This document shows, piece by piece, positions 43,528 through 52,049 of a stretch of 64,000 nucleotides of DNA (position 1 is its first letter; each line of letters begins with the position of its first letter). The stretch comes from Arthrobacter sp. 260 (GTDB lineage Bacteria > Actinomycetota > Actinomycetes > Actinomycetales > Micrococcaceae), in the NCBI RefSeq assembly GCF_013116745.1, contig NZ_JABFOE010000003.1:248001-312000 (forward strand). The letters run 5' to 3'. The position numbers were made by a program, and so were the translations under genes. The notes beneath the pieces are model-generated. The model was not told the DNA's origin. It saw only the letters and a list, made by a program, of their open reading frames with translations, and searched no databases.

Positions 43528-45176
43528 CCACCCACGATCAGGCGCCACCGGACGGCCCCGTCGCCCCGGACCCCACCCTCCTGGCAACGTCAGAGGACCA
43601 ATGGAGCCGCGTTCACGTTATTTCCCCACTGGTCCGCGGGTGGATTGCCCTGCTGGCCATCGCATTCTTCGCCGGGCGGGACCTCTTTGAAGGCGTCCTG
43701 ATCGGTGAAGAGTCACCCGGCCTGTCCGACGGCGGGGTCCGGCTCCCCTGGACGATCGCCATCATCGCCGGCGTGGTGGTGCTGGTGGCAGTGGGCTTCA
43801 TGCTGTCCTGGTACTTCACCCGATACCAGGTGACCGAACACCATGTGAGGGTCAATTCGGGGGTGCTGTTCCGCCAGAACCGGCAGGCGCGGCTGGACAG
43901 GGTGCAGGCGATCGACGTCGTCCAGCCGTTCCTCGCGAGGGTCTTCGGACTGGCAGAACTGAAGTTCGAAGTGGCCGACGCCGGAGAGTCCGCGGTCAAA
44001 CTGGCCTTCCTGAAACTCAGTGACGCCCAACGTCTTCGTGCAACCATCCTGGCCCGTGCGGCGGGGGTCAGCATCGACCCCGAAAATCCGGAGGACATCC
44101 AGGAGGCGCCGGAGCGGGAAGTGCTGGCGCTCCAGCCGGGCAGGGTAATCGCCTCAACCCTGCTTTCCGGGACAACCATTTTCCTCATCTTCGGTGTGGC
44201 GGCCGTGGTGGTGTTCGCCGTCACCCTCGACGCGGCGGCCCCGCTAGCTGTCATCATCCCCCTGGCCCTCGGTGTTGCGGGTGGCTACTGGAGCAGCATC
44301 AAGAACGGTTTCAACTTCCGGGCGGCCATCTCCCCGGACGGCATCCGGGTCCGCTACGGCCTGCTCGATACCCGGACCCAGACCGTCCCGCCCGGGCGGA
44401 TTCAGGCCGTGGGAATCAGCCAGTCACCCCTCTGGCGTACCAAGGGCTGGTATCGGATGACCGTCAATGTGGCGGGGTACGGTATTGCCGCCACGGGTGA
44501 CGCCCAGGCACGGGCCACGCTGCTCCCGGTTGGAACCCGCGAGGACGTCCTGCAACTCCTTGCCCTGGTGCTCCCAAATCCTGGCACCAGCGAGCCGATC
44601 GAGGTGTTCACCGCCGGGATGGAAGGCAGGGACAGCATCGCCGGATTCCTGACCACCCCGCGGCGGGCCCGATGGATCGGGCCATTCGAGTGGCGGCGCA
44701 ACGGATTCGCCGTCACCGATACGGCGCTCTTGATCCGCTCCGGGTTTTTCTGGCGAAAACTCGCTGTGGTGCCGCACGAACGCACCCAGTCCCTGGCCCT
44801 GCATCAGGGTCCGGTGTACCGGCGTTTCGGGGTTGCCGACCTCCTGCTCCACACCACGCCCGGTCCGGTCAGCCCACGGATCCAGCAGGTTGATCAGCAC
44901 ACTGCCTGGCGGCTCTTCCACGAACAGGGCGTCCGGGCCGCCGAGGCCCGCCGACGGAGCGCGCCAGAGCAATGGATGAGGCCCGTGGAGGTGGCTGCGG
45001 CAACGCTCATGCCACCCGTGCCGTCATATTCGGACCGCGACTCCCGGGAAGCCCCTGATAATCACCGCGGGGAAGCTCACGAACCCCACCCGATAGAAGC
45101 TCACGATCCTCACCCGGAGGAAGCTCAACGAGCTCCGACGGACCACCTAGGAGACACCCCTGATGGCCAACGCTAG
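43524..45176 (+). CDS. Multi-PH-domain membrane protein (YdbT-like) with His/Pro-rich tail
   Basis: A 550-residue protein with three bPH2-type domains, each following hydrophobic helix pairs. The first has VTEHHVRVNSGVLFRQNRQARLDRVQAIDVVQPFLARVFGLAELKFEVA, the second PDGIRVRYGLLDTRTQTVPPGRIQAVGISQSPLWR, and the third FAVTDTALLIRSGFFWRKLAVVPHERTQSLALHQGP. The tail after about residue 495 has repeats EAHEPHPI/EAHDPHPE/EAQ, encoded by a 24-nt DNA repeat near 45072-45127. It pairs with the YdbS-like gene. The start is a GTG. Confidence 0.85.
   Translation: MTTHDQAPPDGPVAPDPTLLATSEDQWSRVHVISPLVRGWIALLAIAFFAGRDLFEGVLIGEESPGLSDGGVRLPWTIAIIAGVVVLVAVGFMLSWYFTRYQVTEHHVRVNSGVLFRQNRQARLDRVQAIDVVQPFLARVFGLAELKFEVADAGESAVKLAFLKLSDAQRLRATILARAAGVSIDPENPEDIQEAPEREVLALQPGRVIASTLLSGTTIFLIFGVAAVVVFAVTLDAAAPLAVIIPLALGVAGGYWSSIKNGFNFRAAISPDGIRVRYGLLDTRTQTVPPGRIQAVGISQSPLWRTKGWYRMTVNVAGYGIAATGDAQARATLLPVGTREDVLQLLALVLPNPGTSEPIEVFTAGMEGRDSIAGFLTTPRRARWIGPFEWRRNGFAVTDTALLIRSGFFWRKLAVVPHERTQSLALHQGPVYRRFGVADLLLHTTPGPVSPRIQQVDQHTAWRLFHEQGVRAAEARRRSAPEQWMRPVEVAAATLMPPVPSYSDRDSREAPDNHRGEAHEPHPIEAHDPHPEEAQRAPTDHLGDTPDGQR
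45072..45127 (+). repeat. 24-nt tandem repeat coding for EAHxPHPx
   Basis: GAAGCTCACGA occurs at the start of two adjacent 24-nt units, and GAAGCTCA begins a third, partial one. The units encode EAHEPHPI and EAHDPHPE. The repeat lies in the disordered tail of the YdbT-like protein, and its length can change by slippage without loss of frame. Confidence 0.7.
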
Positions 45177-46077
45177 TGGCAGCCGACGCCCAGGCCGGCT
45201 CGGAGTCGGCATCGTCGGTGCCGGCAAGGTGGGGGCGGTCCTCGGGGCCGCGCTCCGCGCCGCCGAACACGCAGTGATCGGCGTCTCCGCCGTCTCCGAG
45301 GCAAGCCTGGAACGCGCAGAGATGCTGTTGCCCGGCGTGCCCGTGCTGTCCATCCCAGAAATCGTTGAACGATCCGAGCTGGTACTGATCGCCGTGCCCG
45401 ACGACGCCTTGCCCGACCTGGTGGACGGCCTCGCCAAGCTGGGGGCGTGGCAGCCGGGGCAGCTCGTCGCCCACACCTCCGGTCGGTTCGGTATCTCGGT
45501 ACTTGAGCCAGCCAGCCGGTTGGGTGCCATCCCGCTTGCCCTGCATCCCGCCATGACCTTCACCGGTATGAGTCTCGATCTTGCGCGACTCCCCGACTGC
45601 AGTTTCGGCATTTCGGCGCCGTCAGCGGTGCTTCCCGTTGCGCAGGCGCTGGTGGTGGAGATGGGCGCCGAACCAGTGGTGATCGACGAGGCCCACCGGC
45701 CGCTCTATCACGCGGCGTTGGCGCACGCCTCGAACCACCTGGTCACGATCACCGCCCAATCGACGCAGCTCCTCACCGACATCGGGGTCGAGCAGCCCCA
45801 CCGGATGCTTGGTCCCCTCATGAGAGCGTCTCTGGAAAATGCGCTGTCTGCGGGGGAGGGTGCCCTCACCGGACCGGTGGCCCGGGGAGACACGGGAACA
45901 GTTGAAGCCCACCTCTCAGCGCTTGGAAACCAGCCGGCGGCCGACATCCGCGCCGCCTACCGCTCGCTGGCCATTGCCACGGCGCAACGCGCCGTCGACC
46001 GCGGGCTTCTCAGCCAGGCACAGGGAAGCGCCATCTCCCGGACGCTCGCCCAGGGCCAGGAGGAACCTGATGCGTGA
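45163..46077 (+). CDS. Rossmann-fold/DUF2520 oxidoreductase-like protein
   Basis: A 304-residue protein. A dinucleotide-binding domain starts [20 protein letters not shown] (GxGxxG-type loop, about 10-29) with [16 protein letters not shown] near 76-91. The helical C-terminal half is DUF2520: [26 protein letters not shown]...[15 protein letters not shown]. This architecture resembles ketopantoate reductase and 6-phosphogluconate-like dehydrogenases. The gene overlaps panC by 8 nt. A step in pantothenate synthesis is therefore an attractive idea, not proven. The ATG at 45163 lies 14 nt inside the YdbT-like gene. Confidence 0.85.
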   Translation: MANASGSRRPGRLGVGIVGAGKVGAVLGAALRAAEHAVIGVSAVSEASLERAEMLLPGVPVLSIPEIVERSELVLIAVPDDALPDLVDGLAKLGAWQPGQLVAHTSGRFGISVLEPASRLGAIPLALHPAMTFTGMSLDLARLPDCSFGISAPSAVLPVAQALVVEMGAEPVVIDEAHRPLYHAALAHASNHLVTITAQSTQLLTDIGVEQPHRMLGPLMRASLENALSAGEGALTGPVARGDTGTVEAHLSALGNQPAADIRAAYRSLAIATAQRAVDRGLLSQAQGSAISRTLAQGQEEPDA

Positions 46078-46987
46078 AACGGTAATGCCCCGGGTGGTGA
46101 AGACCTCCGCTGACCTGAGGTTGGCCACCGCCGAACTTCTCCTCGGGCACCCGGTGACCAACGAGGCCGGCGGACGGCGAAGCCTCGGGTTTGTCCCCAC
46201 GATGGGCGCACTCCACGAGGGCCACGCGGCGCTGGCGCGGGCTGCCCGGCGGGACAACGAGGTGGTGGTCGCCTCGATCTTCGTGAACCCACTGCAGTTT
46301 GGCGAGCCGTCAGACCTTCAGCGCTACCCGCGGCAACTGGACCAGGACCTTGAGCTGCTGGCCGGCTGCGGTGTCGACCTGGTGTTCGCTCCCTCCGAGG
46401 AGGAGATGTACCCGGCCGGCCCCCCACTCGTCACGGTGAGCTCCGGAGAGCTGGGGCAAAAGTTCGAGGGAGCAGCCCGACCGGGACACTTCGATGGAAT
46501 GCTCACGGTGGTCGCGAAGTTATTGCACCGTGTCGCCCCGGGAGTCGAGGCAGGCTACCGATGCTACTTCGGCCAGAAGGACGCTCAGCAGCTGGCACTC
46601 ATCCGACGGATGGTCAACGACCTGGATTACCCCGCCGAGATCATTGCGGTCCCCACTGTCAGGACCTCCGCCGGATTGGCCCTTTCCAGCCGGAACCGGT
46701 TCCTGGAAGCGGATGAGGAAGACGCCGCCCTGGTGTTGTCCCGCGCCCTGAAACTCCTCGTCGACAGGGCAGCTCGCAACGAGCCGTTGGATGTCGACTC
46801 GGCCGTGGCGTTGGTCACTAGCCAGCCAAAGGTCAGCCTGGACTATTTTGAGGTAGTCGACCCAGCGACTCTTGAACCGCTGGCATTCAACTGCAGGGAT
46901 ACGCCCTTCACCGGGGAGGCGCTTGCCCTGATCGCAGCCAGGGTTGGTTCGGTACGGCTGATCGACAACGCCCCCCTGGGGCAGTAA
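46070..46987 (+). CDS. panC: Pantothenate synthetase
   Basis: The enzyme condenses pantoate and beta-alanine with ATP. From the ATG at 46070 (CAGGAGGA upstream) it has 305 residues. The HxGH motif is in [30 protein letters not shown] and [12 protein letters not shown] follow, then [15 protein letters not shown] and [13 protein letters not shown], and the KMSKS-like loop reads LALSSRN. All substrate-binding regions are present. It is coupled to the DUF2520 gene. No panB or panD is in the window. Confidence 0.94.
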   Translation: MRETVMPRVVKTSADLRLATAELLLGHPVTNEAGGRRSLGFVPTMGALHEGHAALARAARRDNEVVVASIFVNPLQFGEPSDLQRYPRQLDQDLELLAGCGVDLVFAPSEEEMYPAGPPLVTVSSGELGQKFEGAARPGHFDGMLTVVAKLLHRVAPGVEAGYRCYFGQKDAQQLALIRRMVNDLDYPAEIIAVPTVRTSAGLALSSRNRFLEADEEDAALVLSRALKLLVDRAARNEPLDVDSAVALVTSQPKVSLDYFEVVDPATLEPLAFNCRDTPFTGEALALIAARVGSVRLIDNAPLGQ

Positions 46988-47049
46988 GCACTGTCGCCGG
47001 GCGCCCACCAAATGCGTGCGGCGGAACCTAGCCGGTACCCTTATATATC

Positions 47050-48594
47050 GTGACCACAGATAATTCCAGCACCGCAGTAGACTCCGTCCTGAATGATGGC
47101 GTGGGCAACGCCGACGAGACCACCGAACAGATGCGCATCCGCATCCAGAAGCGTGAACGCCTGATCGAACGCGGCGAAGAGGCCTACCCGGTCAAGCCGG
47201 AGCGTACGCATTCCCTGGCACAGCTGCGTGCCGAGTTCGGTCATCTGGCAGCCGAGGAAACCACTGGTGAGATTGTCTCGGTGGTGGGGCGGGTCGTGTT
47301 CGTTCGCAACACCGGAAAGCTCTGCTTCGCCACCCTTCAGGAGGGAAATGGTTCCCGCCTGCAGGCCATGCTCAGCCTGGCCGAAATCGGGGAACAGTCC
47401 CTCGCCGACTGGAAAGCGCTGGTGGACCTCGGCGACCACGTCACGATTCATGGCGAGGTGATCAGTTCCAAGCGGGGAGAACTGTCGGTCATGGCCGACG
47501 GGTGGTCGATGGCGTCGAAAGCACTCCGCCCGCTGCCGACCCTGCACGCGGGGGTCAACGAAGAGACCCGGGTCAGGCAGCGCTATGTCGACCTCATGGT
47601 GCGTGAAGAAGCCCGAGAGATGGTGCGCACGCGCGCAGCGATCGTGCGCTCAATCAGGGAAACATTGCACTCGCTTGAATATATTGAAGTGGAAACACCA
47701 ATACTCCAGTTGGTGCATGGTGGCGCTGCTGCACGACCGTTTGAAACCCACCTGAACGCCTTTGACCAAAAAATGACGCTCCGCATCGCGCTTGAGCTGT
47801 ATTTGAAGCGGGCAGTCGTAGGAGGAATAGATCGGGTCTATGAGATCGGTCGTATTTTCCGGAATGAGGGCGTTGACTCAACGCACAGCCCGGAATTTAC
47901 CATGCTGGAGTGCTACGAGGCGTACACCGATCAGTTTGGAATGGCCGAGCGGATGAGGGAAATCATTCTGAATTGTGCCGACCTTCTTGGCTCGCGGACC
48001 ATTGAAACCGAGGCCGGAACCATTGACCTCGACGGCGAATGGCGGTGGCTCGGGGTGTACCCGGGCCTTTCGGAGGTGGTGGGGCAGGAAATCACGCCAG
48101 CCACCACGAGTGATCAGTTGCGGGCTATTGCTGAAAAGAACGAGGTTCCGGTTGCGCCGGAATGGGACAGCGAGAAGCTGGTCCTTGAATTGTTCTCGGA
48201 ATTGGTGGAACCGACTCTGATCCAGCCGACCTTCGTCTATGATTACCCGCCCTCGGCCCAGCCCCTCGCCCGGCCCCACCGAAAGGATCCCCACCTCATT
48301 GAGGCGTGGGACCTGATCATTGGCGGCATGGAACGAGGGACAGCATTCTCGGAGCTGATCGATCCGGTCATTCAACGCGAACGTCTGGTCGAACAGTCGC
48401 GTCAGGCAGCAGCCGGTGACGATGAGGCGATGCAGCTCGACGAGGACTTCCTGCGGGCGCTGGAGTACGGGGCTCCGCCCATGGGTGGAATCGGTCTGGG
48501 CATCGACCGCCTGGTGATGCTCTTCACCAATGCGGGTATTCGGGAGACCATCCTCTTTCCCATTCTGAAACCGGTTGGAGATAGTCGTGCTTGA
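47050..48594 (+). CDS. lysS: Lysyl-tRNA synthetase (class II)
   Basis: A 514-residue enzyme. An OB-fold anticodon-binding domain (about 70-165, EIVSVVGRVVFVRNTGKLCFATLQEG) precedes the class II core: motif 1 in RQRYVDLM...LEYIEVETPIL, motif 2 in YEIGRIFRNEGVDSTHSPEFTMLE and motif 3 in GGIGLGIDRLVMLF. The 30-residue polar N-terminus is an extension. The GTG at 47050 directly follows TATATC, so the mRNA may be leaderless. Base composition falls visibly within the core region (about 47640-48260). Confidence 0.94.
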   Translation: MTTDNSSTAVDSVLNDGVGNADETTEQMRIRIQKRERLIERGEEAYPVKPERTHSLAQLRAEFGHLAAEETTGEIVSVVGRVVFVRNTGKLCFATLQEGNGSRLQAMLSLAEIGEQSLADWKALVDLGDHVTIHGEVISSKRGELSVMADGWSMASKALRPLPTLHAGVNEETRVRQRYVDLMVREEAREMVRTRAAIVRSIRETLHSLEYIEVETPILQLVHGGAAARPFETHLNAFDQKMTLRIALELYLKRAVVGGIDRVYEIGRIFRNEGVDSTHSPEFTMLECYEAYTDQFGMAERMREIILNCADLLGSRTIETEAGTIDLDGEWRWLGVYPGLSEVVGQEITPATTSDQLRAIAEKNEVPVAPEWDSEKLVLELFSELVEPTLIQPTFVYDYPPSAQPLARPHRKDPHLIEAWDLIIGGMERGTAFSELIDPVIQRERLVEQSRQAAAGDDEAMQLDEDFLRALEYGAPPMGGIGLGIDRLVMLFTNAGIRETILFPILKPVGDSRA

Positions 48595-48781
48595 GTATGT
48601 CGCAGTATTGCTGCCGTCGATAGCGGTAGGACTGATCTTTTACTTTGTCATGCGTTCAATTTTCAACGCAGATCGCACCGAACGCGAGGCAATGGCCAGG
48701 GCTGATGAACAGCAGGCGCAGGCACAGCTTGAGGGAAACGCTGCACCCGCTGATGAGGACCGGCCCGAACCGTCCCGGTGA
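48587..48781 (+). CDS. Small single-pass membrane protein between lysS and lsr2
   Basis: A 64-residue protein from the GTG at 48587, 6 nt after GGAG and overlapping the lysS stop by 8 nt. A hydrophobic helix (YVAVLLPSIAVGLIFYFVMRSIF) occupies about 4-26, followed by a charged tail (ADRTEREAMARADEQQAQAQLEG). The lysS overlap implies coupling. Genes of this kind are, as far as I recall, usual at this place in Micrococcaceae. The function is unknown. Confidence 0.78.
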   Translation: MLEYVAVLLPSIAVGLIFYFVMRSIFNADRTEREAMARADEQQAQAQLEGNAAPADEDRPEPSR

Positions 48782-48838
48782 CTGCAGTTCTGCACGTATT
48801 CCGACAAAAGTTTGTAAACGTCTTCTTTGTCCTGTGCT

Positions 48839-48868
48839 TTGACGATTAGTGTGCGACAGGCACATAAT
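48839..48868 (+). promoter_or_regulatory. Promoter of lsr2 in AT-rich DNA
   Basis: TTGACG (48839-48844), an 18-nt spacer and CATAAT (48863-48868) form a near-consensus promoter 45 nt before the lsr2 start. The surrounding DNA (48795-48912) is much richer in A and T than the rest of the window, the type of DNA that Lsr2 itself binds, so negative self-control is likely. Confidence 0.65.
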
Positions 48869-48912
48869 TAGGTGGACATAACAATTCACCACAAAAAACG
48901 CAGGAGCAACCC

Positions 48913-49233
48913 GTGGCACAAAAAGTAAAGATCCTCCTGATCGATGACCTCGACGGTGGAGAAGCGGATGAAACTGTACGTTTTGGACTTGATGGCGTGC
49001 AGTATGAAATTGATCTTTCAAAATCACACGCGAAAGAACTTCGCGGCGCATTGAGTAATTACGTCTCCGGCGCCCGTCGAAGCAGCCAGGTAAAGGCGCG
49101 CGTAGCTACGCCCGGTCGAAACCAGGAGGCAGCCCAGGTTCGTGAATGGGCACGCGCCAACGGTTACAACGTCTCGGCTCGAGGCCGTGTCAACAGCGAA
49201 ATCGTCGAAGCGTACCGCGCCGCGCAACGCTAA
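48913..49233 (+). CDS. lsr2: Lsr2 nucleoid-associated protein
   Basis: A 106-residue histone-like protein, functionally like H-NS, that bridges AT-rich DNA and silences foreign genes. The N-terminal oligomerisation domain is AQKVKILLIDDLDGGEADETVRFGLDGVQYEIDLS; the C-terminal domain has VREWARANGYNVSARGRVNSEIVEAY, with the RGR AT-minor-groove clamp. The GTG at 48913 follows GCAGGAG. It has its own promoter and a hairpin after its stop. Confidence 0.95.
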   Translation: MAQKVKILLIDDLDGGEADETVRFGLDGVQYEIDLSKSHAKELRGALSNYVSGARRSSQVKARVATPGRNQEAAQVREWARANGYNVSARGRVNSEIVEAYRAAQR

Positions 49234-49242
49234 AGAGTCACC

Positions 49243-49269
49243 AGGCTGCGTCCCTTAGGGGCGCAGCCT
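49243..49269 (+). terminator. Hairpin after lsr2
   Basis: AGGCTGCG (49243-49250) pairs with CGCAGCCT (49262-49269) over an 11-nt loop, 9 nt after the lsr2 stop. There is no T-run downstream, so efficiency is uncertain. Confidence 0.6.
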
Positions 49270-49283
49270 CAGGTGGGTGTGAT

Positions 49284-49301
49284 ATCTCGCCTGTGGCGAA
49301 C
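49284..49301 (+). promoter_or_regulatory. ClgR-like operator upstream of clpC
   Basis: CTCGCCTGTGGCGAAC has CGC-N5-GCG symmetry and flanking bases close to the published ClgR consensus (WNNWCGCYNANRGCGWWS), with one mismatch in the centre. ClgR activates clpC and clpP genes in Corynebacterium and Streptomyces. The site is 64 nt before the clpC ATG. Confidence 0.6.
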
Positions 49302-49364
49302 ACGCTCCAAAAGCCCGTGCAGGGCACGTAGCATCGAATTACGCGTTAGCTAGGAGTGTGCCCC

Positions 49365-51872
49365 ATGTTTGAGAGATTTACCGACCGCGCCCGTCGTGTT
49401 GTTGTGCTGGCCCAAGAAGAGGCCCGCATGCTCAACCACAATTACATCGGCACCGAGCACATCCTGCTCGGTCTCATCCATGAGGGAGAAGGCGTCGCCG
49501 CAAAGGCGCTGGAGTCCCTCAGCATCTCCCTCGGCGCCGTCCGTGAACAGGTCCAGGAGATCATCGGCCAGGGCCAGCAGGCTCCGTCCGGCCATATCCC
49601 GTTCACCCCACGTGCCAAGAAGGTCCTCGAGCTTTCCCTGCGCGAAGCCCTGCAGCTCGGCCACAACTACATTGGCACCGAGCACATCCTGCTCGGCCTC
49701 ATCCGCGAGGGTGAGGGTGTGGCAGCCCAGGTGCTGGTCAAGCTTGGCGCTGACCTGAACCGTGTCCGGCAGCAGGTCATCCAGCTGCTCTCCGGTTACC
49801 AGGGCAAGGAGCCGGCTTCCGTCGGCGGCCAGCAGCAGGAAGGAACGCCGGCTGGATCGGTTGTCCTCGACCAGTTCGGGCGTAACCTCACCCAGGCAGC
49901 CCGCGAGGGCAAACTCGACCCGGTCATCGGGCGCGCCCTGGAAATGGAACGCGTCATGCAGGTGCTGTCGCGCCGCACCAAGAACAACCCTGTCCTGATT
50001 GGTGAGCCCGGTGTCGGCAAGACGGCAGTGGTCGAGGGACTCGCCCAGGCAATCGTCCGCGGAGACGTACCCGAGACCATCAAGGACAAGCAGCTTTACA
50101 CGCTTGACCTCGGTTCGCTTGTCGCAGGCTCCCGGTACCGCGGAGATTTCGAGGAGCGCCTGAAGAAGGTACTCAAGGAGATCCGCACCCGTGGAGACAT
50201 CATCCTGTTCATTGACGAGATCCACACCCTCGTCGGGGCAGGAGCCGCCGAGGGAGCCATCGACGCCGCGTCGATCCTGAAGCCGATGCTAGCCCGCGGG
50301 GAACTGCAGACCATCGGTGCCACCACTCTCGACGAGTACCGTAAGCACATCGAGAAGGATGCTGCCCTTGAACGGCGCTTCCAGCCTATCCAGGTACAGG
50401 AACCGTCAGTGGCTCACACCATCGAGATCCTGAAGGGTCTGCGGGACCGCTACGAGGCACACCACCGCGTATCGATCACTGACGAGGCACTGTCCTCGGC
50501 CGCTACCCTGGCCGAACGGTACATCTCGGACCGGTTCCTGCCGGACAAGGCAATCGACTTGATTGACGAGGCCGGTGCACGGCTGCGCATCCGTCGGATG
50601 ACCGCACCGCCGGAGCTGAAGGAGATCGACGAGCGGATCGCCGACGTGAAGCGCGAGAAGGAGTCGGCGATCGATGCGCAGGACTTCGAAGGAGCCGCCT
50701 CGCTGCGCGACAAGGAGCAGAAACTCCACGATGAGCGGATGGAGAAGGAGCGCCGGTGGAAGTCCGGCGGCCTCGACGACATTGCCGAGGTGGACGAGGA
50801 ACTCATTGCCGAGGTGCTGGCGAACTCCACCGGCATCCCCGTCTTCAAGCTCACGGAAGAGGAATCTTCACGGCTGCTCAAGATGGAAGATGAGCTGCAC
50901 AAGCGAGTGGTCGGCCAGAATGACGCCATCAGGGCCATCTCGCAGGCAATCCGTCGGACACGTGCTGGCCTGAAGGATCCGAAGCGGCCGGGCGGTTCGT
51001 TCATCTTCGCTGGCCCCACGGGTGTCGGCAAGACCGAGCTGGCCAAGGCTCTAGCTGAATTCCTGTTCGGCGACGAAGATGCTCTGATCACCCTTGACAT
51101 GTCCGAGTACTCGGAAAAGCACACGGTGTCACGCCTCTTCGGTGCCCCTCCGGGATACGTCGGCTACGAAGAGGGTGGACAGCTTACCGAAAAGGTGCGG
51201 CGCCGTCCGTTCTCGGTGGTGCTCTTCGACGAGGTCGAAAAGGCCCACGCCGATCTGTTCAACTCGCTGCTCCAGATTCTGGAAGATGGCCGGTTGACCG
51301 ATAGCCAGGGCCGGGTGGTGGACTTCAAGAACACAGTCATCATCATGACCACCAACCTGGGTACCCGGGACATTTCCAAGGGCGTCATGACCGGTTTCCA
51401 GTCCGGCACCGACACCACCACCACCTACAACCGGATGAAGGCGAAGGTGACCGAGGAGCTCAAGCAGCACTTCCGCCCCGAGTTCCTCAACCGTGTTGAC
51501 GACACGGTGGTGTTCCCACAGCTCACGCAGGACGAGATCGTTGAGATCGTCGACCTGTTCCTGGAGCGGTTGGGCAAGCGGATGGCGGACAAGGGTATGA
51601 GCATCGAGCTGACACCCGCGGCGAAGGTACTGCTGGCTACCCGTGGGTACGACCCATCGATGGGTGCCCGGCCGCTGCGCCGCACCATCCAGCGCGAGAT
51701 CGAGGACCAGCTTTCCGAGAAGATTCTCTTTGGAGAACTCAAGTCCGGCGAACTGGTTTCGGTTGATGTTGAGGGCGAGGGAGACGAAGCACGCTTCACC
51801 TTCATCGGCCACGGGGCTCCGAAGGAGCTTGAGGACGCTCCGGCAGCGATTGAGGCCACAGTCCCCGAGTAG
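49365..51872 (+). CDS. clpC: ATP-dependent Clp protease ATPase subunit ClpC
   Basis: An 835-residue HSP100 unfoldase that feeds proteins to ClpP. Two N-terminal Clp repeats (each with [14 protein letters not shown]) occupy 1-145. AAA1 has GEPGVGKT near 213-220. The UVR-containing middle region ([23 protein letters not shown]) is near 430-452. AAA2 has GPTGVGKT near 554-561 and [30 protein letters not shown]. The ATG at 49365 follows TAGGAG. It is preceded by a ClgR-like box and followed by a strong terminator. The essential actinobacterial ClpC1 fits this length and order. Confidence 0.96.
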   Translation: MFERFTDRARRVVVLAQEEARMLNHNYIGTEHILLGLIHEGEGVAAKALESLSISLGAVREQVQEIIGQGQQAPSGHIPFTPRAKKVLELSLREALQLGHNYIGTEHILLGLIREGEGVAAQVLVKLGADLNRVRQQVIQLLSGYQGKEPASVGGQQQEGTPAGSVVLDQFGRNLTQAAREGKLDPVIGRALEMERVMQVLSRRTKNNPVLIGEPGVGKTAVVEGLAQAIVRGDVPETIKDKQLYTLDLGSLVAGSRYRGDFEERLKKVLKEIRTRGDIILFIDEIHTLVGAGAAEGAIDAASILKPMLARGELQTIGATTLDEYRKHIEKDAALERRFQPIQVQEPSVAHTIEILKGLRDRYEAHHRVSITDEALSSAATLAERYISDRFLPDKAIDLIDEAGARLRIRRMTAPPELKEIDERIADVKREKESAIDAQDFEGAASLRDKEQKLHDERMEKERRWKSGGLDDIAEVDEELIAEVLANSTGIPVFKLTEEESSRLLKMEDELHKRVVGQNDAIRAISQAIRRTRAGLKDPKRPGGSFIFAGPTGVGKTELAKALAEFLFGDEDALITLDMSEYSEKHTVSRLFGAPPGYVGYEEGGQLTEKVRRRPFSVVLFDEVEKAHADLFNSLLQILEDGRLTDSQGRVVDFKNTVIIMTTNLGTRDISKGVMTGFQSGTDTTTTYNRMKAKVTEELKQHFRPEFLNRVDDTVVFPQLTQDEIVEIVDLFLERLGKRMADKGMSIELTPAAKVLLATRGYDPSMGARPLRRTIQREIEDQLSEKILFGELKSGELVSVDVEGEGDEARFTFIGHGAPKELEDAPAAIEATVPE

Positions 51873-51900
51873 GTTCAGTCAGTCCCTTGGGACACGTTGT

Positions 51901-51946
51901 AGGCCCCTGGCCGGCACGAAAGTGCCGGCCAGGGGCCTTTTCGTTT
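51901..51946 (+). terminator. Intrinsic terminator of clpC
   Basis: A perfect 17-bp stem, AGGCCCCTGGCCGGCAC (51901-51917) with its complement (51922-51938) around a GAAA tetraloop, is followed by TTTCGTTT. This is the clearest intrinsic terminator of the window. Confidence 0.92.
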
Positions 51947-52049
51947 GTGGGACCGCCACTGGTTAGACAGGCTTGTGGCCTGAAGCAACCGATTACTCTC
52001 TCAGAGAAGTTCCTGTGAACCACGCCACATGCGGTGATACAGATAGGTC

